Positions 25,154 to 33,856 of a stretch of 64,000 nt of DNA are shown piece by piece. The stretch's first letter is position 1, and every line of letters begins with the position of its first letter. A model generated the notes under the pieces. That model had not been told where the DNA came from, made no database searches, and saw only the letters and a program-made list of their open reading frames with translations. Made by a program: the position numbers and the translations under genes. Source of the stretch: Myxococcales bacterium (GTDB taxonomy: Bacteria; Myxococcota_A; Polyangia; Polyangiales; Polyangiaceae); assembly GCA_016794345.1 (NCBI GenBank), contig JAEUKE010000043.1:62001-126000 (forward strand), read 5' to 3'.

Positions 25154-26491
25154 ATGAGACATCCGTCCCAGCCGTTCGACATCGAGGACCCGCCGACAGC
25201 CGACGAGGACGACAAGCCATCGGCTGATCCTCGAGGAACGATGCCTTTCCTCCAGGCTGCGCCCCCCGCACACGCCGCCATCGCGCCGCCACCACATGCG
25301 CCGTCTTTCGGACCACCGCCGGTGGCGCAGCCGTTGCCCGCGCAACCCTTGCCCGCGCAACCCTTGCCCGCGCAACCCTTGCCCGCGCAACCCCTGCCCG
25401 CGCAACCGCCCGCGCAGCCACTGCCCTGGACGCCCGTCGCGACGCCATTTCCTCCGCCGGCGTCTTCCCCCGGCGAGCGCACGCGCGCCACCACCGCGGA
25501 GGCGCCGCAGAAGATCGCGCCACAAGCGCCCTACGCGCGCGTCTCGGGAACCCCTTTCTCGGCGCCGGCGCCGAGCGCCATCCCGGCCCCGCGCCACGAC
25601 TCGAGCGCCGCCTTCGGAGGCATCGCGGCCGCGTCGGACGCCGCCGTTCACGTTCACGCCAGACCGGCCGCGGAGCAGGTGAAGGCCGCGCCGATCCAGC
25701 GGGCGCCCAGCAACGAGTACCTCGACGTGGTCTGGTTCGACCCAGCTTCGCCGGAGCGGATCCGCGAGCAGGCGTCGTGGACCGATCTCCTTCGCGATCC
25801 ACCCAAGGCGAACGATTGGGTGACCGGTGACGAGGCGGACCGCTCCGCCGACCGCGGGCGCGGAGAGCGTGACGTGCGGCGCGCGCTCTCGCGCGTAGCC
25901 CCCATCGCCCCCGACGCCATTCACCTCCTCGTCACCGAAGCCATCGACGAAGACGGCGTGCTCGTTCGCCCGCTGTGCGTCATCGGCGGAGACCTGCTCC
26001 TCGCCTTCGATCCGGTCGAGAGCCTGCGCGCGATGATCACCGCCGCGTCCCATTTCACGGGTGGCGACAAGAAGCTGAAGGACGTGGTCGACGCAGCCGC
26101 CGAAGCCGTCGGGGAAGACAAGCGCATCGCCAGCACCTTGGTGGAGACGCTCGCCTCTCGCATTCGTCAGACGTTCGCCTCCGCGCCTCGCGGCGTCGCG
26201 CACGACTACCTCGACACGACGACGGAGCGCCTGCTCCTCGACGAGCGCAAATACGCGCGCCGCAACGTCCTCGGCGGGCCCCACATCTACGCAGAGCTCT
26301 ACGGCGAGGCGGGTCCCCCGATGCCGACCTACCTCGACGCCTCCCTGGCGGATCGGCTGCCCCTCTTTCGCCGGTTCCGGGTCAGGCTCCTCGCCGAGCC
26401 TCATCCTCCTCAGGACCCGACCGACGCAGGATACGTGGCGCTGCGAGCGCTCGCGCTCTCACGCGTCGTGCCCCGACGGCGCGGCCCGTGA
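25154..26491 (+). CDS. proline-rich protein of the VgrG island with unknown C-terminal domain
   Basis: 445 aa from the ATG at 25154 (a TTG two codons upstream is possible). Residues 1 to about 180 are disordered and Pro/Ala-rich, with five or six QPLPA repeats near residues 60-85. The C-terminal part (about 185-430) looks folded: NEYLDVVWFDPASPERIRE, then a long strand/helix segment (VLVRPLCVIGGDLLLAFDPVES) and a late Arg-rich region. I recall similar domains next to DUF2169-type type VI genes in myxobacteria, but cannot confirm it. There is no export signal. Position between the prePAAR and metzincin genes suggests an adaptor linking cargo to the spike, or an effector itself. Confidence 0.6.
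   Translation: MRHPSQPFDIEDPPTADEDDKPSADPRGTMPFLQAAPPAHAAIAPPPHAPSFGPPPVAQPLPAQPLPAQPLPAQPLPAQPLPAQPPAQPLPWTPVATPFPPPASSPGERTRATTAEAPQKIAPQAPYARVSGTPFSAPAPSAIPAPRHDSSAAFGGIAAASDAAVHVHARPAAEQVKAAPIQRAPSNEYLDVVWFDPASPERIREQASWTDLLRDPPKANDWVTGDEADRSADRGRGERDVRRALSRVAPIAPDAIHLLVTEAIDEDGVLVRPLCVIGGDLLLAFDPVESLRAMITAASHFTGGDKKLKDVVDAAAEAVGEDKRIASTLVETLASRIRQTFASAPRGVAHDYLDTTTERLLLDERKYARRNVLGGPHIYAELYGEAGPPMPTYLDASLADRLPLFRRFRVRLLAEPHPPQDPTDAGYVALRALALSRVVPRRRGP
25326..25410 (+). repeat. 15-bp in-frame tandem repeat
   Basis: The unit CGCGCAACCCTTGCC is repeated about five times with a final shortened copy, encoding QPLPA repeats in the proline-rich island protein. The middle units are identical, so the expansion is recent. 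Confidence 0.85.
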
Positions 26492-26574
26492 CGCCGGGGC
26501 TTCCGCCGATCGGATGATGTTTCTCCTTCGAACGCAGACAATGGCTCGAACGTAGACAAAGGAACCGCGGACCC

Positions 26575-27240
26575 ATGGGACATCTCGTTGCGCGTGAGCC
26601 TTGGGGCGTGATCGATCTCGACACCACCACCGGACGCGTCTTCGTACAAGAAGACTGGTACTACGAGTGGAACCTGTGGCCCGGGGTCACCGACCCGTGG
26701 ACCTACGAGCAGAAGCGCAGGGTGCACACGCGGATCGACCGCCAGGTGTGGGGCATCTGGAGCAATCGCATACGCCTCACGGTCCGAGGCAGCAGCCAGT
26801 TCGCCCAGCGCTTCGGACGCACCGTTGTTCCCGTCAACTTCGACGTGCGCTGGGACACGCGACCTCCCGCCCACTGGACGGTCCGCGTCTGGAAGATGCC
26901 GCCAGGCGCGGGCCCGACGGACCTCCACCACAGCCACGTGTTGCCAGGAGCAAACATCGTCGAGCTCAACACGGCCGACCTCGCCCCCCGCGGTGCGGGC
27001 AATCACGGCGGAGGCTCGACGAGCAACTTCCTCACCGCGCCGCACGAATACGGACACACGATTGGCGCGCCCCACAGCTTCCTGGAGGACGAATACGACG
27101 CCGGCGACGCCCACCTCCACGACACCAACAGCTTGATGAACGTCGGGCGCGAGCTCCGGCGGCGCCACATCCAGGGCGTGCTCACCGCGCTCGAGCGGCT
27201 CGTGCCGCGCACCCGGTTCGAGAGCAACCTGCCCGCCTGA
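26575..27240 (+). CDS. metzincin-like zinc protease, candidate type VI effector
   Basis: 221 aa from an ATG preceded by AAAGGAA. Residues 157-167 read HEYGHTIGAPH, the complete HExxHxxGxxH zinc motif, and SLM at 186-188 supplies a Met-turn at a plausible distance. The N-terminal half is Trp-rich and beta-like (VFVQEDWYYEWNLWP, VRLTVRG-type strands). There is no signal peptide or lipobox, unlike the matrixin at the left edge; a cytoplasmic metzincin at the end of a VgrG/prePAAR run is best explained as type VI cargo. No obvious immunity gene follows, since the next gene is a convergent lipoprotein. It could act on peptidoglycan-linked or periplasmic protein; the substrate is unknown. Confidence 0.75.
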   Translation: MGHLVAREPWGVIDLDTTTGRVFVQEDWYYEWNLWPGVTDPWTYEQKRRVHTRIDRQVWGIWSNRIRLTVRGSSQFAQRFGRTVVPVNFDVRWDTRPPAHWTVRVWKMPPGAGPTDLHHSHVLPGANIVELNTADLAPRGAGNHGGGSTSNFLTAPHEYGHTIGAPHSFLEDEYDAGDAHLHDTNSLMNVGRELRRRHIQGVLTALERLVPRTRFESNLPA

Positions 27241-27342
27241 TTCGAGGTGCCCTCGCCAGAGAGCGAGACAGGCAGTCCGCTCTCGGCGACATCAGCGCAG
27301 CGCCCGCCACCGCTGAGGCGGCCGGGTCGCCTCGACGGGGCG

Positions 27343-29418
27343 CTATTGCGGGATCTCGGAGGGCTTGGGAGGCACGAGGAAGTAGACGTCACGATCGTCC
27401 ACGAGAGATCCGTCGCCGAGCACCTTCAGCTTGGCGACGAAGAGCTGGGGCTCCGGCTTGGGCTGAACCGTGGTGTTGACCGGCACGGGGTGCACGTCCC
27501 AACACACAGGGATGCCCGGGAGGAGGTCGGGGTAAGCGTCCTCGTAGCCGTCGAGATCGATGTCGTCCGTCGTGAGGCCAGCCGTGCAGTTGCCCTGCCC
27601 CGAGATGTTCACCTCGAGGTAGTCGATGAACTGGAGGGCGTCGCCCGCGTCGTTCGGCTGATCCTCCGGGGAAATTGTCACGTCGATCGGGTTTCCGCGA
27701 ACGATGTCGAGCACCGCCTCCACCGTCTTCTGCTGCACCTGCGCGTCCGCGGCCGGGTAGACGTACGGCACGTTGGCGGGGTCGACGGACTGCGCCGCAA
27801 TGGCGAGCGCGTTGTATTGGGCGAGCTGATTGACGCCGTCGTCCGTCCCGTACAGGGCGACGAACTTGATGTCCTGCGACACGAGCAAGCTGCCCGTGTA
27901 AGACGGCGTGAAGGTCGCGCAACCGGTGCCATAACACTGGTTGTCCGCGTCCGACACGTGCAGGTAGATCCGAATGGCCTCGGGGCGGAACCCAGGGCAC
28001 CCGACGCCGGCTGACGCGCAGTTCATCGTGGCGAAAGGAATGCCAGGGCAGGCCGCGGGGTTCGCGACACACGCCGGCGCCTGATAGATGGCCTCGCTGC
28101 CTCCGGGGTAGGTGCCGGGGTTGATGGCGGACGCGGTGAGCGCCGGATCGGGCTGCAGGCTCAGCGCGTTCCGGTACGTGTTGAGGTCGTTCCACAGGCC
28201 GACGCCCGTCCACATGTCCGGTACGCAGCCCTGCCCCACGTTCGGGTCCTGGATGCAGGCGTCGTTGAAGCAGATCTCGTCGGTCCCGCAGTCCGAGTCC
28301 TGTGTGCACGTCTGGCCGGTCTCGTCACAGCTGAGCGTCTGCACGATGCTGCTCAGCGTGCTGGCGAGCGTCGAGAACTCCTCGCTCATCGACCCGGTCG
28401 TGTCGATGTTGAAGTAGAGGTCCGCGTATTGGATGCTCGTGCGAAACTGCAGGGTGTCGTCCTGCGGGGTCGTCGGCTCCTCGTAGGGCACGATGAACAC
28501 GAAGTCGCCGTTCGCCTGGGGGTTGTCCGCGGGGTCGAGCGGGTCGGTGCCCGCTGCCGTCTCGACCAGGTCGTCGACGCCGTCGTCGTCGGTGTCGATG
28601 TCGAGCGGATCGCTGCCGTTCTCGGTCTCCACGAGATCGCTGACCCCGTCGCCGTCCGAGTCCGGGTCCAAGAAGTCCGGCGTCCCGTCGGTATCGGTGT
28701 CGACCGGAGCCGTGGACGGGTCCGGGTCCCCGGCCTCGACGCTGTCGAAGATCGTGTCGTTGTCCGAGTCGAGATCGTACCGGTCGAGGAACCCGTCGCC
28801 GTCGGTGTCCTTGTTGGCGGTCTCCGCGCCGTCGGCGATCCCGTCGCCGTCCGAGTCGAGGTCGAGGTAGCTCGGCGTGCCGTCCGTCTCGCAGTCCTGC
28901 GGGCCGACTGCCGTGCCCGGCGTATCCAGGACGCCGTCGTTGTTGCAGTCCGCCTGGCCGCCGACGATCTCCGCCGCGTCGTCGGCGCCGTCACCGTCGT
29001 TGTCGAGGTCTGCGGCGGCGTAGACGCCGTCGCCGTCGTCGTCCGCCGTCCCCTCGAGGTCGTCGAAGATCCCGTTGTTGTCGGAGTCCGTGTCCTGGAA
29101 GTCGGGCGTGGCGTCCTCGTCGCTATCGCGAGGCGCAGTGGTCGTGTCGTCGTCACCCGCTTCGACGCTGTCCGGGATCGCGTCGCCGTCGGAGTCCAGG
29201 TCCTTGTAGTCGGGCGTGCCGTCGCCGTCCGTATCGGTCAGGGTGGCTCGACCTTCCGCTACGTCGACGATCGTATCGCCGTCCGTGTCGGTGGAAGGCT
29301 CGACCGTATCGTCGCCCCCCTCCCCATCCGCGTCTCCTTCCCCGGCTTGGCAGGCGGCGAGCGCGAGCAAGCAGCTGAGGGCGGCACACCAGGTCAGCGA
29401 GCTACGGCGAAGCGTCAC
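27343..29418 (-). CDS. large lipoprotein with thrombospondin type-3 repeats and VWA-like domain
   Basis: 691 aa from the GTG at 29418, chosen because AGGAGG (29424-29429 on this strand) lies five bases upstream. The lipobox ends LAAC, followed by about 270 residues of Asp-rich calcium-binding repeats (DTDGDGTPDYKDLDSDGD and variants), the thrombospondin type-3 pattern. After it, ADLYFNIDTTGSMSEEF gives a DxTxS-like metal site typical of a von Willebrand A domain, and several disulfide-rich loops interrupt that domain. The protein should be rigid, Ca-dependent and surface-exposed; adhesion or matrix assembly is likely. It is divergent from the next Cys-rich lipoprotein, 104 bases between starts. 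Confidence 0.75.
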   Translation of the reverse strand: MTLRRSSLTWCAALSCLLALAACQAGEGDADGEGGDDTVEPSTDTDGDTIVDVAEGRATLTDTDGDGTPDYKDLDSDGDAIPDSVEAGDDDTTTAPRDSDEDATPDFQDTDSDNNGIFDDLEGTADDDGDGVYAAADLDNDGDGADDAAEIVGGQADCNNDGVLDTPGTAVGPQDCETDGTPSYLDLDSDGDGIADGAETANKDTDGDGFLDRYDLDSDNDTIFDSVEAGDPDPSTAPVDTDTDGTPDFLDPDSDGDGVSDLVETENGSDPLDIDTDDDGVDDLVETAAGTDPLDPADNPQANGDFVFIVPYEEPTTPQDDTLQFRTSIQYADLYFNIDTTGSMSEEFSTLASTLSSIVQTLSCDETGQTCTQDSDCGTDEICFNDACIQDPNVGQGCVPDMWTGVGLWNDLNTYRNALSLQPDPALTASAINPGTYPGGSEAIYQAPACVANPAACPGIPFATMNCASAGVGCPGFRPEAIRIYLHVSDADNQCYGTGCATFTPSYTGSLLVSQDIKFVALYGTDDGVNQLAQYNALAIAAQSVDPANVPYVYPAADAQVQQKTVEAVLDIVRGNPIDVTISPEDQPNDAGDALQFIDYLEVNISGQGNCTAGLTTDDIDLDGYEDAYPDLLPGIPVCWDVHPVPVNTTVQPKPEPQLFVAKLKVLGDGSLVDDRDVYFLVPPKPSEIPQ

Positions 29419-29522
29419 GGCAACCTCCTGCGGACAAGCGACGCCGCCGAGCGTACCGCGAAATCCACTCAAAATGTGTCAGAATCTGCTAATCTGTCAC
29501 CTCCTTGTTCGTTGAGGGACGC

Positions 29523-31034
29523 ATGCGAGCCAACCATTTCGCTCGGTTAACGATTGCTTCGATCTGTCTTGGTTCGACCGTCTTCGGCGCCGTCGGGTGC
29601 GCGACCGAGGTCACCGGGTCAGGAGGCGGCGAGGGGGGTGGCGGCGGAGCGAGCGGGGCGACAACCAGCTCCACGACGTCGACCACCGGCGCGACCACGA
29701 GCGCGACGACCACGACCGGCACGATGGGTTGCTCCCAGAACTGCGCGGAGGTGCCGGTCCCGCCCTGTTACGAGTCGGTCTGCAACCAGATGACCGGGAG
29801 CTGCGAGCTCCAGGTCCTCCCTCAGGGCGCCGCCTGCGAGGACGGGCTCTTCTGCACGGTTGACGACACCTGCAATGGCCCGGTCTGCGAGCCGGGCGGG
29901 CCCCGAGAGTGCGAGGGAATGGATGACTGCACCGTCGCCACTTGCGACGAAGACCTGGACGCTTGCACGGCCACGCCCAAGGCCAACGGGACCGCTTGCA
30001 CGGCGAACGACCCCTGCGTGACGAACGCCATTTGCCAGAACGGAGTTTGTCTCGGCGCCCCGAAGGACTGCTCGGCGACCCCCGTCCCGGACGAGTGCCA
30101 CGTCGCGGTCTGCGACCCGATGCAGAACGGGGCGTGTGTCCCCGTCGTGGGCAACGACGGTCAGGCCTGCAGCACATTCGGCGATCTCTGCATGGTCCAG
30201 AAGACCTGCGATCAGGGGCAATGTGTGGGCGGCGTTCCGAAGGACTGCTCCGCCTTCACCATCGGCTGCACGAACGGCGCTTGTGAGGCGGCAACGGGCA
30301 ACTGCTATGGCCAGCCAATCGCGCCGGGTGCCATGTGCCTCGAAGCGACGGACGCGTGCAACGTCGGCACCTGCAACATGAGCGGCCAGTGCATCGGCAC
30401 CCCCGCCAACAACGGCGCCTCCTGCAACGACGGCTCGAGCTGCACGATCAACGACGTCTGCTCGGCTGGCACCTGCGCCGGCGTCCCCGACCCCAACTAC
30501 ACCATCTACTTCAGCGAGAGCTTCGCCTCCAACGCGCAGGGCTGGACGCTCGGGACCAACTGGGGAATCGGCGGCGCGACCGCGTCCACCGGCCAGAGCT
30601 ACGGCAACCCGGACCCGGCGAGCGACCACACGACCTCGGCCGACAACGGCGTGGCGGGCGTGGTCATCGGTGGCAACGCCCCCACGGCCTCCGTGCACGG
30701 CTACTATTACCTGACGAGCCCCGTCATCAACGCGTCCGCGGTGAGCGGGTCGTTGTGGCTGGAGTTCTGGCGCTGGCTGAACAGCGACTACACCCCGTAC
30801 ATGCAGAACACGGTGGAGGTGTGGAACGGCTCGTCCTGGGTGACCGTCTGGGCATCCGGCAGCTCGCCTGGCGTCCAGGACGCCGCGTGGACGAAGCAGT
30901 CGTTCGACATCACCGCGCACAAGAACGCGAGCCTTCAGGTCCGCTTCGGCTACCAGATCGGCTCGAGCGGCGTGTTCACGGTGGGCAGCTGGAACGTGGA
31001 CGACGTGAGCCTCGCCAGCTCGCCCTGCAACTGA
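29523..31034 (+). CDS. Cys-rich repeat lipoprotein with jelly-roll-like C-terminus
   Basis: 503 aa from the ATG at 29523, which follows GAGGGA. The lipoprotein signal ends GAVGC, and a Gly/Ser/Thr linker (about 26-70) follows. Residues about 75-325 hold repeated six-cysteine units (CEDGLFCTVDDTCN, GTACTANDPCVTNAICQNGVC) like those of other myxobacterial lipoproteins. The final about 180 residues (from YTIYFSESFASNAQGWTLG) form a beta-sandwich of the MAM/carbohydrate-binding type (SFDITAHKNASLQVRFGYQ, SWNVDDVSLAS). The order of domains suggests a surface adhesin with a sugar- or protein-binding tip. The last codons lie in an 18-base tandem duplication. Confidence 0.7.
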   Translation: MRANHFARLTIASICLGSTVFGAVGCATEVTGSGGGEGGGGGASGATTSSTTSTTGATTSATTTTGTMGCSQNCAEVPVPPCYESVCNQMTGSCELQVLPQGAACEDGLFCTVDDTCNGPVCEPGGPRECEGMDDCTVATCDEDLDACTATPKANGTACTANDPCVTNAICQNGVCLGAPKDCSATPVPDECHVAVCDPMQNGACVPVVGNDGQACSTFGDLCMVQKTCDQGQCVGGVPKDCSAFTIGCTNGACEAATGNCYGQPIAPGAMCLEATDACNVGTCNMSGQCIGTPANNGASCNDGSSCTINDVCSAGTCAGVPDPNYTIYFSESFASNAQGWTLGTNWGIGGATASTGQSYGNPDPASDHTTSADNGVAGVVIGGNAPTASVHGYYYLTSPVINASAVSGSLWLEFWRWLNSDYTPYMQNTVEVWNGSSWVTVWASGSSPGVQDAAWTKQSFDITAHKNASLQVRFGYQIGSSGVFTVGSWNVDDVSLASSPCN

Positions 31035-31085
31035 GCCGCCCTGCAACTGAGCCGCCCTGCAACTGAGCCGCCCTGCAACTGAGCA
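31016..31085. repeat. 18-bp tandem duplication spanning a stop codon
   Basis: The unit CCCTGCAACTGAGCCGCC, which contains the last Cys and Asn codons and the stop TGA of the lipoprotein at 29523, is repeated about four times, the last ending TGAGCAGCG. Only the first copy is translated; the others lie downstream of the stop. The copies are essentially identical, a sign of recent replication slippage. Confidence 0.9.
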
Positions 31086-31089
31086 GCGC

Positions 31090-31542
31090 CTACTCTGCTC
31101 GGTGCTCGGCCAGGAAGGCGCGAGCCCGCGCCAGCTCATCGGGGTCGAGCGCCTCACGCAGGTGCTCGACCGCACCGTCGGGCTCTCGAAACACCTTGCG
31201 CATCGGGAAGCGTGCCTCGCGCACCAGGCGCTCGAGCTGGAGGATCATCGTGGCGTTGCTGGGGGAGACGATGATGGCGACGCGCTCCAGCCGGGTGTTC
31301 ATGAGCTGGAACAGCTCGACCAGCCGGTCCGTCACCGGCTGCGGATAGACGACGACGGGCCGGTGATCGGCCAGGAGGACGGCGGGGCGAGCGGGAGCGT
31401 GTTTTGTCGTCTCGAGGCGGAGGCGCTCGGCGTAGATGTCAGCTTCGGCGCGGTCGGCGAGCCGGAAGACCCGCGCCTCGATCAGCCTGCCGACACGAGT
31501 CTCGAGAGTGAACCTGGCGGAGGACGGGGGGTTGTCGCTCAT
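31090..31542 (-). CDS. small STAS/SpoIIAA-like protein
   Basis: 150 aa. No signal peptide. It has alternating strands and helices (RPAVLLADHRPVVVYP, ERVAIIVSPSNATMILQLERLV, FREPDGAVEHLREAL) in the pattern of the SpoIIAA/STAS-like proteins common in myxobacteria, which often have no partner kinase. There is no canonical phosphorylated Ser in the place seen in anti-sigma antagonists, so regulation by phosphorylation is not shown. It starts 64 bases upstream of the DMT-like transporter's end, same strand, and may belong to the same transcription unit. Confidence 0.6.
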   Translation of the reverse strand: MSDNPPSSARFTLETRVGRLIEARVFRLADRAEADIYAERLRLETTKHAPARPAVLLADHRPVVVYPQPVTDRLVELFQLMNTRLERVAIIVSPSNATMILQLERLVREARFPMRKVFREPDGAVEHLREALDPDELARARAFLAEHRAE

Positions 31543-31605
31543 GGGGAGGTCGGAGCCGCTCGAGCGAGCAGATTACGCCAACCGGCGACGTTCCGCGCGC
31601 CCGAG

Positions 31606-32685
31606 CTACCGCTTCGCGGCTCCGACACCCCGCGCGTGCTCCGGCCATGCCAGCACGATGATCGCGCCGACGAGCAGGGCGGCGCCCACGCGCTCGGCGG
31701 TGGGCACCGGCGTCATCCCGAGCGTCCAGGCGAGCAGAAATGACGCGACGATCCCGGCGAGGACGCTCGAGGCGCGGTTCACGGGGACGCAGAACGCGTT
31801 CTCCCGTCCGTCGAGGAGGACGAGCGCGCCGAAGATCCCCGTGCCTTGCGAGAGGATCCCGATACCGATCGTCGTCGCGAGAGCCTCCGCGCTTCCGAGG
31901 GACGAGAAGCCTGCGCGGATCTCGAGGAGCGCGGGAGAGCCGCCGACCAGCGCGAGCAGCGCGAGGAAGCCGACGATCGCCGGCGTGGCGACCATCTGCT
32001 CCTCGACGAAAAACCGCTTGGCGACGGCCGGATCATCGGTCTTCGCCTGCTTGCTCATGAGACGCAGGCGAACGAAGTACCCGGCCAGGTAGACGAAGAC
32101 GTCCGCGACTGCCGGGAGCGTGAGGACGTAGTTGTCGCCGTCGCCCAGCGCGACGACGAGCGCGACCAGGCTGAGCGCGAGCGCGAGCCACGCGCGCGGG
32201 CGCACCTTGCGCTTGCTCGCGAGGTCCACGATGGGAGCGATGACGAGGACGCCCCCGCGCATCAAGAGCATCATGAGGAGGATCGACGTCCCCGTGAACG
32301 TGTAGGAGAGCGTCGTCGTCGCGATGATTGCCGCCGTCGCCAGGCCCGAGAGCAGCGTGGGCAACGTCGGCGACGGCAGGGAGATCCCGAAGACCGTGTG
32401 GTGGGTGGCGTGTCTCCACCACCCGGTCGCCGTCAGGAACACCAGCATGCCCGCGAGCGACGCGAGCGTCGAGACGGGGAGGATCTCGAGGCCTCCGAGC
32501 TCTCGGGGAACGAACGGCAGCGCGCCCTTGGACACCGCCTTGGTGAGGGCCGTGTAGGGGGCGTAGGCGGCGAAATAACCCGCCGCGAAGAGCCAGATGC
32601 CGGAAGCCCCGCGCCGCGCGCTCCCCGTGTCAGGGGACGAGGGTGGTCGAGGTCCCGCAGGCGAGCGGATCGGCGAGGAAGTCAT
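31606..32685 (-). CDS. DMT-superfamily-like membrane protein
   Basis: 359 aa with about ten hydrophobic helices (for example FAAGYFAAYAPYTALTK, TLASLAGMLVFLTATGWW, LALALSLVALVVALG, ILSQGTGIFGALVLL). The pattern of paired short helices and the GIFGALVLLDGRENAFCV loop resembles drug/metabolite transporters, but EamA repeats are not clearly scored by eye. The substrate is unknown. Its ATG at 32685 lies 56 bases inside the 3' end of the phosphatase gene upstream; such an overlap may couple translation, or a start downstream is used. Confidence 0.6.
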   Translation of the reverse strand: MTSSPIRSPAGPRPPSSPDTGSARRGASGIWLFAAGYFAAYAPYTALTKAVSKGALPFVPRELGGLEILPVSTLASLAGMLVFLTATGWWRHATHHTVFGISLPSPTLPTLLSGLATAAIIATTTLSYTFTGTSILLMMLLMRGGVLVIAPIVDLASKRKVRPRAWLALALSLVALVVALGDGDNYVLTLPAVADVFVYLAGYFVRLRLMSKQAKTDDPAVAKRFFVEEQMVATPAIVGFLALLALVGGSPALLEIRAGFSSLGSAEALATTIGIGILSQGTGIFGALVLLDGRENAFCVPVNRASSVLAGIVASFLLAWTLGMTPVPTAERVGAALLVGAIIVLAWPEHARGVGAAKR

Positions 32686-33688
32686 CCGGGACAGCAGGCT
32701 CGCTCGCGCAGACCGAGTCGTCCAGCGCTTCGGTCAGCGCGCCCTCGAAAGCCAGGAACGCCATCTTTCTGTAGAGCGGGGTCAGGCCATCCTCGAGCTT
32801 GCCGAGGACGAAGCCGGGCTTCTGTGGATTGCCCGAGCCATAACCCCGCTCGCACATCTCCGAGTCGAAGGCGGCGCGCGGCTCGGCGCCCTCGAAGACG
32901 AGGGCGTGCAGGGCCGCGAGGTAGCCGGTCCGGTCTTCGCCCACCGTGCAATGGAAGAAGACCTTCTCCTCCGCGGCCCGGCTCTCGCGAATGAAGCGCA
33001 GCGCCTCGAGCGTCTGCTGACAAGGCTCGGTGAACCCGGCGAGGTCCTTCCATTTGAACGGCACGTGGAGGACGTCCTCTTCGGGCAGGGCGAGCGCGGC
33101 GATCTCCTTGCCGACGTCGTCGTTCCCCGTCGGGTTCTTGAAGATGACGACGCGCGACACCCCGAGCGAGCGGATGTCTTCGAACTGTTCGGCGCTGCGA
33201 GGCTCCATTCCCCGGAGGATCGTCTGCCCGTCGTCCACCCAGTGGGTGTTCGGCAGATCGACGCCCGCGATGCTGGAGTCGAACGGAGACGACAGGCCAC
33301 CGGTCCCGCGCGGGGCGATGGTCGTGAGCTTGCACCTCATCTCCGCCGGTACGCGCTCGACCTCGCCCTTCCGGGCGCACGTGTAGTAGCCACGTTTCTG
33401 CCCGAGGCTCCGGACGACAATGACAGAATCGTCACTACTCTTGACGATGACCTCGACGTTCTCACCCTCCCGCGCGCAGCTCACGCGCTCCCCTTCGAGC
33501 CCCTGGAATCGCTGCGCGCAGGCGAGCAGCTTTCCGCTGCTCTTGAGCGACAGAACGCCTCCATCCGACTGGAACCGCAGCGTGAGTGACTTGCTCATCG
33601 TCGCGTACGACTCCTCTCGTGCGGTGTCGTCGGAGCAGCCGACCGCAGGGAGGGAGACGAAGCAGAGCGCGGCGACGAGACGGTGCAT
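32630..33688 (-). CDS. lipoprotein tyrosine/dual-specificity phosphatase
   Basis: 352 aa from the ATG at 33688 (an upstream ATG at 33709 also frames). Lipobox cysteine in PAVGC at residue 18. A domain of about 110 residues of unknown fold (residues 25-125) precedes a phosphatase domain. The catalytic loop HCTVGEDRTG (His246-Cys247, Arg253) is intact, and IFKNPTGNDDVGKEIA earlier may carry the general acid loop. This class hydrolyses phosphate from Tyr/Ser/Thr or from phosphoinositides. A lipid-anchored, outward-facing phosphatase is less usual than cytoplasmic ones. Its end overlaps the transporter gene. Confidence 0.82.
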   Translation of the reverse strand: MHRLVAALCFVSLPAVGCSDDTAREESYATMSKSLTLRFQSDGGVLSLKSSGKLLACAQRFQGLEGERVSCAREGENVEVIVKSSDDSVIVVRSLGQKRGYYTCARKGEVERVPAEMRCKLTTIAPRGTGGLSSPFDSSIAGVDLPNTHWVDDGQTILRGMEPRSAEQFEDIRSLGVSRVVIFKNPTGNDDVGKEIAALALPEEDVLHVPFKWKDLAGFTEPCQQTLEALRFIRESRAAEEKVFFHCTVGEDRTGYLAALHALVFEGAEPRAAFDSEMCERGYGSGNPQKPGFVLGKLEDGLTPLYRKMAFLAFEGALTEALDDSVCASEPAVPDDFLADPLACGTSTTLVP

Positions 33689-33856
33689 GGTTCGGCCGCG
33701 CCTATGCACACTTCGTGCTACCCCGACGCGGCGAAGATTCCCTGCAAAGACGCGACCTCGACCCGGGCCGTCGGCGTGACCTGGGGCATCGGCGATCCAT
33801 CACGGCGCGACGAGAGAGGGCGCGTCACGCGCCGTCGACACGTTAGAATCGCCCGC

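Noticed and set aside
24961..25410. CRISPR-like array
   Set aside because: Units are in-frame coding tandem repeats without spacers.
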